Below, piece by piece: positions 46,521 to 55,853 of a DNA stretch of 64,000 nucleotides. This DNA comes from an uncultured Eggerthella sp. Lineage in GTDB: Bacteria; Actinomycetota; Coriobacteriia; Coriobacteriales; Eggerthellaceae. Each line of letters starts with the position of its first letter. Position 1 is the first letter of the stretch. Location: assembly GCA_900542065.1 (NCBI GenBank), contig UQLU01000008.1, forward strand, positions 58,040 to 122,039, in the 5' to 3' direction. The notes beneath the pieces were generated by a model. The model did not search any database, was not told the DNA's origin, and worked only from the letters and a program-made list of their open reading frames with translations. The position numbers and the translations under genes were made by a program.

Positions 46521-47405
46521 TTACAGCTTTTCAATCAAAGCAGGAAGAACCTTGTAAATGTCACCTACAAGACCGTAGTCGGCCTGCTTGAAGATAGGTG
46601 CGTTCTGATCCTTGTTGATTGCGATGATGGTGTCAGCACCCTGAACGCCTACCATGTGCTGCATCTGGCCGGAGATGCCCAAAGCGAAGTATGCCTTAGG
46701 AGCGAGCTGCAAACCAGAAACGCCGATGTAGAGGTTACGAGGCATCCAGTCAACGTTCTCAGCGAGAGGACGAGAGCAACCAAGTTCGCCGCCAACCTTA
46801 GCGCAAAGGTCGCGAGCCATCTGGAGGTCTTCCTCAGCACCGAAGCCACGACCAGCACCAACAACAACGTCACACTTGGTGAGGTCAGCACCCTCGCGAG
46901 GAACTTCCTTAGTACCGCGAAGTACGAGAGGCTTCTCAGGAGCGGTGTATGCAATGGTTTCAACGTCGTCAGAACCAGTTGCTTCTGCGTCAGCAAAGCA
47001 AGTAGCAGCTACGGTATAGATCTTAGCGCCAGTTGCCTTCTGCTTGGTGGATGCGAGACCGCCGAAGTACATGTTGGAAACGGTGTCGCCATCGATTGCT
47101 GCTACGTCAGAGATAACAGCAGTGCCGAGCTTAGCAGCCAAAAGACCAGCAAGGATCTTGTTGCGAGGAGTAGGCTCAACGAATACTACGTCAGGCTGAG
47201 CTGCATCATAAGCAGCCTGTACGCCAGCAGCAGCGTTTTCTACAGGCTCGCCAGCAGGAAGCTCAACGTCATAAGCCTTATCAGCAACACCCGTAAGAGG
47301 AGCACCCTTTACGACTGCCAATACTACTTCGTCGGCGATAGAACGTGCACCAGCGCAAAGAGCGCGCTGAGCGTCGGTGGTTTCTGCAAGAACAAATGCT
47401 TTCAT
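46521..47405 (-). CDS. fixB: FixB, electron transfer flavoprotein alpha subunit
   Basis: A 294-residue ETF alpha. The C-terminal FAD-binding domain has CSRPLAENVDWMPRNLYIG, GVSGLQLAPKAYFALGISG and QHMVGVQGADTIIAINKD. With FixA it forms the heterodimer that shuttles electrons from acyl-CoA dehydrogenases. Codon choice is strongly biased, as in highly expressed genes. Confidence 0.94.
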   Translation of the reverse strand: MKAFVLAETTDAQRALCAGARSIADEVVLAVVKGAPLTGVADKAYDVELPAGEPVENAAAGVQAAYDAAQPDVVFVEPTPRNKILAGLLAAKLGTAVISDVAAIDGDTVSNMYFGGLASTKQKATGAKIYTVAATCFADAEATGSDDVETIAYTAPEKPLVLRGTKEVPREGADLTKCDVVVGAGRGFGAEEDLQMARDLCAKVGGELGCSRPLAENVDWMPRNLYIGVSGLQLAPKAYFALGISGQMQHMVGVQGADTIIAINKDQNAPIFKQADYGLVGDIYKVLPALIEKL

Positions 47406-47428
47406 GTTTTAGTACCGCCTTCTCTTTA

Positions 47429-48181
47429 CTATTTAAGTGCCTCAGCAACAGCGGCTGCAAATGCGTCGATGTCGCCTTCTTCAAAGATCTGCTGCTTACG
47501 AGGTGCGAGTTCAGGAGCCTTGATCTCCTCAATCTCTACCTTGGTGTCGAGAGCACCAGCGAGGTCCTCAACCGTGGAAGGCTTCTTGCCAGCTGCAAGA
47601 ATCTCACGCATGCCAGGGATGCGAGGTTCACCAATGGAAGGAGATACAGATACTACTGCAGGAAGAGGAACTTCAATCTCTTCTACTTCTTCTTCAAGGG
47701 TGCGCTCTACAACGAGCTTGTCGCCCTCAGCAGTGATGGAGGTAACCTCATTGATGGTAGGTACACCGAGAGCAGCTGCGAGCTGTACGTTTACCTGACC
47801 AGCATAGAAGTCAGCAGAACCGTCACCAGTGAGGATTACGTCGTAGTCAGAGCACTTCTCGTCGATGATGCCCTTGAGAACCTGTGCAGTTGCATAAGAG
47901 TCTGCGGTTTCCAGGGAGTCATCAGCAACCATGAAGAGCTCGTCAACGCCGCGGGACAGGATGTCCTTCTTCAGCTTAGCGTCGGTAGCCTTAGTGGTGG
48001 CAGCACTGATTACAACTACCTGACCATCGTTAGCAGCAGCGAGCTGAGCTGCAGCTTCGATAGCATTCTTGTCGTAGGCAGAAATAATCTGGTGAGCCTT
48101 AGAGTAGTCGAGCGAACGATCACCAGCAACAAAGATGTCCTGGTCGTCAGCAACTACCTTTACTGCGACAACAATTTTCAT
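47429..48181 (-). CDS. fixA: FixA, electron transfer flavoprotein beta subunit
   Basis: A 250-residue ETF beta; starts MKIVVAVKVVADDQDI, has the GDRSLDYSKAHQIISAYDKNA segment, then DVILTGDGSADFYAGQVNVQLA. It lies 65 bases downstream of the acyl-CoA dehydrogenase gene and upstream of fixB. AGGAG is visible about ten bases before the ATG. Confidence 0.94.
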   Translation of the reverse strand: MKIVVAVKVVADDQDIFVAGDRSLDYSKAHQIISAYDKNAIEAAAQLAAANDGQVVVISAATTKATDAKLKKDILSRGVDELFMVADDSLETADSYATAQVLKGIIDEKCSDYDVILTGDGSADFYAGQVNVQLAAALGVPTINEVTSITAEGDKLVVERTLEEEVEEIEVPLPAVVSVSPSIGEPRIPGMREILAAGKKPSTVEDLAGALDTKVEIEEIKAPELAPRKQQIFEEGDIDAFAAAVAEALK

Positions 48182-48246
48182 AACTTTCTTGCTCCTATTC
48201 TCCTTGTATTCCTACAAAAGGGAGTTTAACGCTACGTGTGTGTTGA

Positions 48247-49398
48247 TTACTTGTAAGCCTTCGGAACTGCACGACCAGCGATGTAATCCATAACCTCGCA
48301 CGTACCGCCAGCAAGCATATTACCACGAAGGTCACGCCAAATGCGACCCACACGAACTTCGTCAGTATAGCCAAGACCGCCGTAAATCTCAATGCAGTTG
48401 TCTGCTACCTGAAGGTGAGCACGGGTGCCCCAAGACTTCAACATAGCGATGTCAGCATTGATGGACTCACCCTGGTCAAGCTTCCAGAGGCAGTAGTAGA
48501 GCCACCAGCGAGACTGCTGAAGGATCTTTTCGTTCTCAGTGATGAGGTCCTGAACGCGAGGATTGGTGATAATTGGCTTATTGAAAGCAATACGATCCTT
48601 TGCGTACTGAACTGCGTCGTTCTGAGCAGCCTGTGCAAGACCGAGGCCCTGAGCTACAACGAGGCAACGTTCGAACTCGAAGTTCTTCATGAGCAGCAAC
48701 CAGCCTTCGCCAGCACCACCAATACGCTGATCCTCAGTTACAACAACGTTGTCGAAGAATACGTCTACGAAAGGAACAGTGTGCTGACCGAGCTTGGTCA
48801 GATGAGCGGTAGAAACACCTTCGGTTTCGCGCTTTACGAGCCACAAAGACATATCGCGGTTTTCACGAGCAGGATCCTCGTCCTTGCAGATTACCAAGAG
48901 GTAAGGTACGTCAGCACCGTTGGTAACCCAAGTCTTCTGACCGTTGAGTACGTAAGTACCGTCAGCCTGCTTCTTAGAGGTCATGGTCATGCCCTGGTTG
49001 TCGGAACCAGCAGCTGGCTCGGAAAGGCAGAGTGCTGCTACAGACTGACCAGACTTTTCATATTCTTCCATGATGACAGAGGACTGTTCAGGAGTGCCGA
49101 ACTCAGCAAGGTCAGCGCAAGCGAGCATACCAGTCATGAAAGGAGTCATTGCGCCGGTGAACTCATAAAGCTTTTCGGTCATAAGACCCAGGGTAACGTG
49201 ATCCGTTGGGATACCGCCTACTTCCTCAGGAAGGCCCATGAATGGGAAGCCAGCGTCACGATAAGCATCCTGAGCTTCTGCGGAAACCTGATGGTTTTCG
49301 TACATCTGCCTTACAGACTCATCGTCGAAATAGCGATCAGCGTATTCCTTGAGGGATTCAACAAGGAGCTGCTGCTCGTCGGTAAGACCAAAATCCAT
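48247..49398 (-). CDS. CaiA-like acyl-CoA dehydrogenase (fix-linked)
   Basis: A 383-residue flavoprotein of the acyl-CoA dehydrogenase family. Family blocks include CLSEPAAGSDNQGMTMTS (FAD/substrate loop), NGQKTWVTNG, and EIYGGLGYTDEVRVGRIWRD. At the position where most acyl-CoA dehydrogenases have the catalytic Glu (YEGTS-type), this protein reads AGGTCE, as Escherichia coli CaiA does (GGSDE). That supports a CaiA-like reductase of a CoA thioester, rather than a beta-oxidation enzyme. The ATG at 49398 with AAGGAGAAG ahead of it is used, not the upstream one. Its gene is followed by fixA, so electrons come from FixAB. Confidence 0.9.
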   Translation of the reverse strand: MDFGLTDEQQLLVESLKEYADRYFDDESVRQMYENHQVSAEAQDAYRDAGFPFMGLPEEVGGIPTDHVTLGLMTEKLYEFTGAMTPFMTGMLACADLAEFGTPEQSSVIMEEYEKSGQSVAALCLSEPAAGSDNQGMTMTSKKQADGTYVLNGQKTWVTNGADVPYLLVICKDEDPARENRDMSLWLVKRETEGVSTAHLTKLGQHTVPFVDVFFDNVVVTEDQRIGGAGEGWLLLMKNFEFERCLVVAQGLGLAQAAQNDAVQYAKDRIAFNKPIITNPRVQDLITENEKILQQSRWWLYYCLWKLDQGESINADIAMLKSWGTRAHLQVADNCIEIYGGLGYTDEVRVGRIWRDLRGNMLAGGTCEVMDYIAGRAVPKAYK

Positions 49399-49987
49399 AA
49401 TCTTCTCCTTCTCCTCGTCTTCATAGAAAAGACGAACGTAGTCCTGGCAGCACAAAATGCCAGAAAACGGACTTTCTGATTCCACAAGTTTAAGCGCAAA
49501 CCGCAATCCGTCCAACCAGAAATAGTTAACTGACCCTAAGAAATTACCAATTTATACCTCTGGTTTTTATAGGCTAAGACTATCAATGGGGAAAATCGAC
49601 ACGCCTAACCCTGCAGAAAAAATGCATTTATATATTAGTAGTAATTTTGAAAAATCATCACTACATCAAGAAAAAGTAACATTGAAGAATCATTTATTTC
49701 TTTTTATCGAATTGCCTGAATTTTGAATCAAATACCCCTCGGTGAATATATTTCACTTCTAGCATGTACCAGAGAAATGAATAGGCCATTTATCCAAAGG
49801 AAAACAACGTTCGTCCTAAACGATAGAGCGCACCTATGAAAACAACATATTTAAACGTCTATATCCTATTGGACACTCTCAAGCGCACGAATGATAAACT
49901 AGCTCGTAGCGGAATATCCGGAATCTGCCGCATAAGGGTTAAACCGGAGCTGTTCGGCTCCAACTCACAAACCGATTAGGAGGGTTT
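49399..49987. promoter_or_regulatory. Divergent intergenic region between the two acyl-CoA dehydrogenase genes
   Basis: 588 bases without a gene, AT-rich. Facing right, TTGGAC (49869-49874), an 18-base spacer and GATAAA (49893-49898) form a fair promoter; a small GGAGC/GGCTCC hairpin (49946-49961) lies in the leader before the strong AGGAGG. Facing left there are TATAAA boxes near 49555 and 49571 but no convincing -35. The length suggests shared regulator sites; none could be identified by eye. Confidence 0.5.
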
Positions 49988-51211
49988 ATGAATCCGAATG
50001 CAACCATTACCGACGAGCAGTTTAAGCAGTACCTCAAAGAGGTACGCGAAATGGTCGAAGGTCCTTACACTGAATGGCAGAAGGAGATCGAGGTAACCAA
50101 CACGTTCCCCGAAAAGTTCTACCAGTCCAACATTGAGCACAACATTTATCGTTTCTCTCTCCCTGTAGAGTACGGTGGATGGGGCCTCAATGAGAAGGAA
50201 ATCCTTCAGGTACAGGAAGAGTTCTCTCGTGGTCCTTCGGGCATGCGTATGCACATGCACTATGCATCTGACCTGAACTGGCGTATCCTTGACGACTTCG
50301 GTCAGCCAGAAATCAAAGAGAAGTATATGCCTCTCTTCCAGGACAAGACCATCTTCACCAACTTCGCTCTCACCGAGAAGTCTGGCGGCACTGGTGCTGA
50401 CCTTCACTCCACCGCTGTATGGGACGAAGAAAAGGGCAAGTGGATCCTTAACGGTGAAAAGTGGCTCATCTCCCACACTGACTGCTCTCAGTTCTCTTAC
50501 GTAATTTGCGTAACCGACCCTGACAAGAAGGGCGACGATCGTCTGTCTGCCTTCTTTGTACCAATGGACAAGCCTGGTTTCGAACTCGTACCAATGCCTC
50601 ATATGATGGGCTGCCGTGGTTCCGGCCACACCGGTCTGAAGTTCACCAACGTTGAACTCGAGCCAGAATTGATGCTCGGCAAGCGTGGCGAAGGCATGAA
50701 GGTTGCTATGCACTCCCTCGCTGTATCTCGTGTTCACATTGCTACTTCTAACCTCGGTATTTCTCAGCGCATGTTCGAAATGTCCATCGCTCGTGCTCGC
50801 GACCGTGTAACCTTCGGTAAGCCGATCATCAAGCGTCAGGCAATCCGCGTTAAGCTCGCTAACATGCAGATGATGATCCATGCACTCCGCTGCTGCATCA
50901 TCGACTTCTGCGACGACTTCGATCTCGATCCAGAAGGCGAGTACATTTCTGAGAAGGCTGCAATCTGCAAGCTCTTCTCTATCGACACCGTTCGTCTCGT
51001 TTCCGACGAGATGCTTGAGATCTTCGGTGGCGACGGTTACTTCGAGGACTCCCCTTATGGTCCTACCGAGCTTCTTTACCGCGACTGCCGCGCTATGTGG
51101 CTCGAGGAAGGCGCTCCTACCGTACAGCGCATCACCATCGCTAAGGGTATTGAAGATCACGACGGTACCCTCGAGTATCAGACCTGGATCGCTGGCTCTA
51201 AGCTCGACTAG
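49988..51211 (+). CDS. Second acyl-CoA dehydrogenase, divergent from the fix operon
   Basis: A 407-residue acyl-CoA dehydrogenase-family protein, only distantly similar to its divergent neighbour. Blocks include FALTEKSGGTGADLHSTAV, GEKWLISHTDCSQ, EIFGGDGYFEDSPYGPTELLYRDCR and LEEGAPTVQR near the C-terminus; here the Glu of the family EG motif is present. A very strong site (AGGAGGGTTT) precedes the ATG. Codon usage is heavily biased to CTC, GGT, AAG and GAG, as in abundant proteins. It could be a partner or alternative enzyme for the FixAB-linked pathway; its substrate is unknown. An intrinsic terminator follows. Confidence 0.9.
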   Translation: MNPNATITDEQFKQYLKEVREMVEGPYTEWQKEIEVTNTFPEKFYQSNIEHNIYRFSLPVEYGGWGLNEKEILQVQEEFSRGPSGMRMHMHYASDLNWRILDDFGQPEIKEKYMPLFQDKTIFTNFALTEKSGGTGADLHSTAVWDEEKGKWILNGEKWLISHTDCSQFSYVICVTDPDKKGDDRLSAFFVPMDKPGFELVPMPHMMGCRGSGHTGLKFTNVELEPELMLGKRGEGMKVAMHSLAVSRVHIATSNLGISQRMFEMSIARARDRVTFGKPIIKRQAIRVKLANMQMMIHALRCCIIDFCDDFDLDPEGEYISEKAAICKLFSIDTVRLVSDEMLEIFGGDGYFEDSPYGPTELLYRDCRAMWLEEGAPTVQRITIAKGIEDHDGTLEYQTWIAGSKLD

Positions 51212-51263
51212 TTCTAGTTCTGACTTAAACACCAAGATTTTCTCTTGGCTAGATTCCGGGAAA

Positions 51264-51291
51264 GCGGGAAGCGAAAGCTTCCCGCTTTTTT
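51264..51291 (+). terminator. Intrinsic terminator after the second acyl-CoA dehydrogenase
   Basis: GCGGGAAGC, GAAA loop, GCTTCCCGC followed by six Ts (51286-51291). Near-ideal; it isolates the gene as a single transcription unit. Confidence 0.95.
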
Positions 51292-51416
51292 ATTGGTTCC
51301 CTTAAGCGCTCTAAAGAATGCTAAGCCGCCCTACTCTAGATCGCTTTTGCGATAGCCTAAATTCGCCTGGACTTTTTCCTGGAATCTAATTGACGCAAGT
51401 ACAGCAAGTACAAAAT

Positions 51417-52334
51417 CTATTGACGCGAATACTCCTGCAATACATTTTTAAGAGCCCCAATCGCAGTCCATTGCTCATTCTTTAAAGGAATACCCAAAGA
51501 AATGGTGTATTTGGTTTGCTCTGAAAGTGGAATTTGTATAAGAGAATCATCAATACCAAAAGCAGCATTGAGTATATTTGTAGGGCAAAATACCGCTCCT
51601 AAGCCTTCCTGCGCCATACCTAATAGCGTTCCCATATTTTCACTCGTAGCCACAATAGATGGCTTGATTCCAGCATTGCGCAACACTGAATACGCTATTC
51701 GTCCCGCTATATCATCAAGCGTACCTAAGACAAAGGGGCAATCACCCAAAACAGCTATGCCCTGAGATGCCACTTTCTGCTTCGCCTCTTCAGCAGGCAT
51801 ACCACAAACCTGCTCTAACACGTCTTTATGAAGTGCTAATACAATTTCTTCCTGATACACAGGAAATAGTTCTACTCCTGGATGAATATCTTCAAATCGA
51901 GCAATTACCGCATCAACTTCAGCATGCTCTGCCATACGGAGCAGTTCCCTATTCGTTCCTTCGATCAATTTAATTTGAACTTTAGGAAGCTGTTCGCGTA
52001 TACGCTTTACCACAAAAGGCATTATTGTTCTGCTCCGAAGATGAGAAATGGCAATTTTTAGCACCCCTACTCCACTGCCCGTTACTTCACCAATCTGGCG
52101 CATCATATCTTGTTGTGCTTGCCTTTGTTCCCGCGCATAAAGAAGAAACACCATACCTGCTGGCGTTAAAGTCAACGGATTACTCCGCGTAACTAGCTTC
52201 ACATCGAGCGATTTTTCTAGCGCATTCAAACGTGCACTTAATGTTTGCTGAGACATTTGCAGGAGTTCTGATGCTTTAGTAAAACTTTCCTGCTCTGAAA
52301 GCGTTATAAACCAATCCCAATCATCCAGCGCCAT
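51417..52334 (-). CDS. LysR-family regulator divergent from the TAXI TRAP genes
   Basis: A 305-residue LysR regulator; HTH segment FTKASELLQMSQQTLSARLNALEKSLDVKLV near the N-terminus (fewer than 20 residues quoted in part: SQQTLSARLNALEKSL). The ATG at 52334 with AAAGGAAG is favoured over the ATG seven codons upstream. It faces away from the TAXI binding-protein gene with a 158-base shared region, the classic arrangement for a LysR-type regulator and its target, so it probably controls the TRAP genes in response to their solute. Confidence 0.9.
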   Translation of the reverse strand: MALDDWDWFITLSEQESFTKASELLQMSQQTLSARLNALEKSLDVKLVTRSNPLTLTPAGMVFLLYAREQRQAQQDMMRQIGEVTGSGVGVLKIAISHLRSRTIMPFVVKRIREQLPKVQIKLIEGTNRELLRMAEHAEVDAVIARFEDIHPGVELFPVYQEEIVLALHKDVLEQVCGMPAEEAKQKVASQGIAVLGDCPFVLGTLDDIAGRIAYSVLRNAGIKPSIVATSENMGTLLGMAQEGLGAVFCPTNILNAAFGIDDSLIQIPLSEQTKYTISLGIPLKNEQWTAIGALKNVLQEYSRQ

Positions 52335-52492
52335 AACAGACAGGCTTCCTTTCATCGGGGACTAACAACCGTTATCCAAAAATTTTTGTACATCTACAAA
52401 ATATATTTTTAGTTTGTCACATTTTTCTTACAAGCTCACGTAAAATATTCAAATCAAATTTATGAATTATCCATATTCGGAAAGGATGGGTT
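52335..52492. promoter_or_regulatory. LysR/TRAP divergent control region
   Basis: 158 AT-rich bases between divergent genes. Contains the palindrome CAAAAATTTTTG (52377-52388) and T-N11-A-like motifs suitable for a LysR regulator. AAAGGATGG precedes the TAXI gene start. No confident promoter call. Confidence 0.4.
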
Positions 52493-53485
52493 ATGAAGAA
52501 AAAGCTTCTTGCCATCGTAACTACCGCATTTGTAGCCGCTTTGGCTTTTGCGCTAGTTGGTTGTGGCGGAAACAGTGACTCTGGCGAATCAGGAAGCTCC
52601 TCTCCTGAACTTCGCTTCGTAACTGGTGGCGAATCTGGCACTTACTATGCATACGGCACTGTTCTTGCACAGTACTCCACCAACAATGCTGACGTACCAG
52701 TAAACGCTCTTTCCAGCGAAGGTTCTAAGGCAAACATTGAAGCACTTCAGAACAACGAAGCAGAACTTGCTTTCTGCCAGTCTGACGTAACTACCTATGC
52801 ATATGAAGGCACCAGCCTCTTTGACGGTGCTCCTTATAAGGACTTCTCCGTAGTTGCAGCTCTTTATGGTGAACAGGTACAAATCGTAACCTGCAATCCT
52901 GACATCAAGACCGTAGCAGACCTTAAGGGCAAGACCGTTTCTATTGGCGCTGCAAACTCTGGCGTATACTTCAACGCAATTGACATCCTTGGCGCTTATG
53001 GCATGACCGAAGACGATATTAATGCGGTATATCAGAACTTTGCTGACTCTGCTGACTCTTTGAAGAACGACAAGATTGATGCTGCCTTCATTACCGCAGG
53101 CGCACCAACTACTGCAATTTCTGACCTCACCACTTCTAAGCAGGCATATTTGGTATCTATGGACGCAGAACACATTGCTGCACTCCAGGAAACCTCTCCT
53201 TACTATGCTGAATCCACTATTCCAGCTGGCACCTACAACGGCATGGAAGAAGACTGCACCACGGTAGCAGTTTTGGCAGTAGTTCTTGCTAATGACTCTG
53301 TTGATCAGGATGCGGTATACAACTTCACCAAGTCCATCTTCGATGGTGCTGAAGCACAGCCCGATGCACACGCTAAGTATGCTGAGTTGAGCTTGGAAGA
53401 AGCAGCTTCTATTACTTCTGTTCCTTATGCTGCTGGTGCTGCTAAGTACTACGAAGAACAGGGCATTGAGGTAGCTACTAAATAG
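52493..53485 (+). CDS. TAXI-family TRAP transporter solute-binding lipoprotein
   Basis: A 330-residue extracytoplasmic binding protein. The N-terminal signal peptide ends at a lipobox with Cys24 (FALVGCGGN). The TAXI-family patterns RFVTGGESGTYYAYG, LQNNEAELAFCQSD and LKGKTVSIGAANSGVY are clear. It should capture an organic acid or amino-acid-like solute and hand it to the fused permease next door. Codon use is biased as in abundant proteins. Confidence 0.93.
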   Translation: MKKKLLAIVTTAFVAALAFALVGCGGNSDSGESGSSSPELRFVTGGESGTYYAYGTVLAQYSTNNADVPVNALSSEGSKANIEALQNNEAELAFCQSDVTTYAYEGTSLFDGAPYKDFSVVAALYGEQVQIVTCNPDIKTVADLKGKTVSIGAANSGVYFNAIDILGAYGMTEDDINAVYQNFADSADSLKNDKIDAAFITAGAPTTAISDLTTSKQAYLVSMDAEHIAALQETSPYYAESTIPAGTYNGMEEDCTTVAVLAVVLANDSVDQDAVYNFTKSIFDGAEAQPDAHAKYAELSLEEAASITSVPYAAGAAKYYEEQGIEVATK

Positions 53486-53552
53486 AGCTTCCACCAGGAT
53501 CTCTACGAAAGATCCTCACTATAAGTAATCAATCTTTTTGATACTTACCTTC

Positions 53553-53590
53553 ATCAGGGCTGCTGCAAAGAAATTTGCTTCAGCCCTGAT
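53553..53590 (+). terminator. Long hairpin between the TAXI gene and the permease gene
   Basis: ATCAGGGCTG (53553-53562) pairs with CAGCCCTGAT (53581-53590), and inside GCAAA pairs with TTTGC around a GAAA loop. CTTTTT follows a few bases later. It probably acts as a partial terminator that lowers permease relative to binding protein. Confidence 0.65.
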
Positions 53591-53629
53591 AGGCTTTTTG
53601 CCCTCGAAGATCATGATCAAGGAGACTAC

Positions 53630-55756
53630 GTGAGTATATTTAAGAAAAAAGAAAAGGTCGAAGAACCTGTCGTAAGCACTTCAGCATCAGGCAACGAAGA
53701 GGTTGATGCTGAAGCTATTATGCGTAAATACGACAAAGAATCGAACACCCGTATCTGGGAAGGCGCTCCCAAAATTGTTATTACGGGTGTTATGGTTGCT
53801 TTTTCTGTTTACTGCTTATGCATGACCTTGTTTAGCTTAGAGCAGGCAGAAACACGCCTTGCTCGCTTTGTTGCTGGTATTATCATTATTGGATACCTTA
53901 TGTATCCTGCCAGCAAAACTGATGCCCGCGTCAATCATATTCCCTGGTACGACATTGTCTTGATGGTAATTGGTGCTGGCGCTTTCCTGTACTATTCCTT
54001 CAACACCGTTGATATTTTGATGATGGGTACTCGTATTGGTACCTTAGAAGTAGTGCTGGGTATTTTGGGTATTTTGGTTTTGGTAGAACTATGCCGCCGC
54101 TGCGTTGGTATTCCTATCATCATCGTTGTAGGCTGCTTACTTATCTATGCTCTGTATTGGCAGTTCAGCTACAACGGCGATGCGTATCGTACTATTTCGA
54201 ACGTTATTCAAAAGCTCTTCTATACCACAAGCGGTGTTATTGGCACCCCTACTAACGTCTGCTATACCTACATCGTTCTCTTTATTATTTTCGGTGCCTT
54301 CCTTGAACGCACCGGTATTGCAAACTTCTTTATTTCCTTTGCAAACCGCATTGCAGGCTGGTCTTCTGGTGGTCCTGCAAAGGTAGCAGTTATTTCTTCT
54401 GCTCTTTGCGGTATGGTTTCTGGCTCTTCGGTAGGTAATACTGTAACTACTGGTTCGGTAACCATTCCTATGATGAAAAAGACGGGCTATCGTCCTGAAT
54501 TTGCTGGTGCAGTAGAAGCCGCTTCATCTACTGGTGGTCAGATCATGCCACCTATCATGGGTGCTGCAGCATTCTTGATGGCAGAGTACATGGGCATTCC
54601 CTATATCCAAGTAGCTACCATTGCTATCATTCCTGCAGTCTTGTACTTCACTGGTATTTTCTGGACCGTACACCTAGAAGCGAAGAAGCGCGGTTTGAAG
54701 GGTATTCCTATCAAGGATCTTCCTTCTTGGATTTACCTGCTTAAAAATTGCTACCTAATCATTCCATTGGTACTGCTGGTATGGATCGTATCTGCTGGCA
54801 TTTACACCATGGCAATGTCGGCTGCAATTTCTATTCTTGCCGCCTTGGTTATTGGCTTTATCCACTTTTTCCTTACCAACTGGCAAGAGCGCACCGAAGA
54901 AGATACCTTCGGAAGCGTTTTGTTGGAAACAAGCCGTGCAGCATTGCTGAGCATGCTCGATGCGTTTGCTGCAGGCGCTCGTAACAGCATCGCTGTTGGT
55001 GTTGCTTGCGCTTTGGCAGGTTTGATTGCTGGCTGCATTACCTTCACCGGTCTTGCATCCACCATCATTAACGTCATCGTTCTTGCTGCAGGCGATTACC
55101 TCATCATTGGGTTGATTCTTACCATGCTGTGCTGCATTGTTTTGGGCATGGGTGTTCCTACCACCGCAAACTACTGCATCATGGCTGCAACCTGCGCACC
55201 AATTCTGATTCAGCTTGGCGTGCCACTGGTATGCGCTCACTTCTTCGTATTCTACTTTGGTATCTTGGCAGACATTACCCCTCCTGTCGCACTGGCAGCA
55301 TACGCGGGTAGTGCTATTGCTAAATCGCGTCCTATGCGCACTGCATTCAATGCAACGCGCTTGGGTGTTGCAGCCTATATTATTCCGTTCATCTTCGCCT
55401 TCTTCCCCGCAATGATTATGCAGGGCGAAGTTGAAATTCCTATTTGGCTTGCAATTCTCAACACGGTAATGGCAGGATGCGGCTTGTACAGCATCGCTGC
55501 AGGTCTTCAGGGCTACCTTTTCCAAAAGATCAACCCTGTATTCCGCGTAATCTCCGTTATTGCTGGTGTTGTAATCATGATTCCTATCGGATCAGTTACC
55601 GAAATGTACACCATCGTTATTAATCTCGTTGGTTTTGCAATTATTGCTGTAATCACCTTTATTCAGCGAGCATTAGGAAAGCGCAATGGTGGCGGATCTG
55701 ATGACAACGATCAGAATTCCGATTCAGCACAAACACCTTCTACTCAAGCAGCTTAA
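53630..55756 (+). CDS. TRAP transporter fused small/large permease (TAXI type)
   Basis: A 708-residue membrane protein that combines the DctQ-like and DctM-like subunits, as in TAXI TRAP systems. The start is GTG, with AAGGAG five bases before it. After a charged N-terminus of ~45 residues, about 16-18 membrane helices are apparent. Typical large-subunit patterns are SSTGGQIMPPIMGAAAFLMA and VPTTANYCIMAA. The C-terminal tail is Asp/Asn/Ser-rich. Energy is expected to come from an ion gradient, as in the family. Confidence 0.92.
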   Translation: MSIFKKKEKVEEPVVSTSASGNEEVDAEAIMRKYDKESNTRIWEGAPKIVITGVMVAFSVYCLCMTLFSLEQAETRLARFVAGIIIIGYLMYPASKTDARVNHIPWYDIVLMVIGAGAFLYYSFNTVDILMMGTRIGTLEVVLGILGILVLVELCRRCVGIPIIIVVGCLLIYALYWQFSYNGDAYRTISNVIQKLFYTTSGVIGTPTNVCYTYIVLFIIFGAFLERTGIANFFISFANRIAGWSSGGPAKVAVISSALCGMVSGSSVGNTVTTGSVTIPMMKKTGYRPEFAGAVEAASSTGGQIMPPIMGAAAFLMAEYMGIPYIQVATIAIIPAVLYFTGIFWTVHLEAKKRGLKGIPIKDLPSWIYLLKNCYLIIPLVLLVWIVSAGIYTMAMSAAISILAALVIGFIHFFLTNWQERTEEDTFGSVLLETSRAALLSMLDAFAAGARNSIAVGVACALAGLIAGCITFTGLASTIINVIVLAAGDYLIIGLILTMLCCIVLGMGVPTTANYCIMAATCAPILIQLGVPLVCAHFFVFYFGILADITPPVALAAYAGSAIAKSRPMRTAFNATRLGVAAYIIPFIFAFFPAMIMQGEVEIPIWLAILNTVMAGCGLYSIAAGLQGYLFQKINPVFRVISVIAGVVIMIPIGSVTEMYTIVINLVGFAIIAVITFIQRALGKRNGGGSDDNDQNSDSAQTPSTQAA

Positions 55757-55767
55757 TTTCATTTGCT

Positions 55768-55806
55768 CTTAGGCTATCGCGATCATAAAAGTCATGGTAG
55801 CCTAAG
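55768..55806 (+). terminator. Inverted repeat after the TRAP permease gene
   Basis: CTTAGGCTA (55768-55776) and TAGCCTAAG (55798-55806) form a 9-bp stem with a 21-base loop, no clear U run. It may be an attenuator before the SDR gene, or a protective 3' structure. Confidence 0.4.
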
Positions 55807-55853
55807 GCAATCTTTCAAAACGCCTTATCAACTACCAATGTAAGGAATTACGT

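Noticed and set aside
45618..47798. Long plus-strand open frame of 726 codons
   Set aside because: It lies opposite fixC, fixB and the start of fixA. Codon bias of those genes leaves few stops on the other strand; the translation resembles nothing.
47345..49479. Plus-strand frames of 294 and 354 codons over fixA and the first acyl-CoA dehydrogenase
   Set aside because: Same antisense effect of codon bias; no ribosome sites and no family features.
49976..51235. Minus-strand frame of 419 codons opposite the second acyl-CoA dehydrogenase
   Set aside because: Mirror frame of a heavily codon-biased gene with a strong ribosome site; no recognisable protein.
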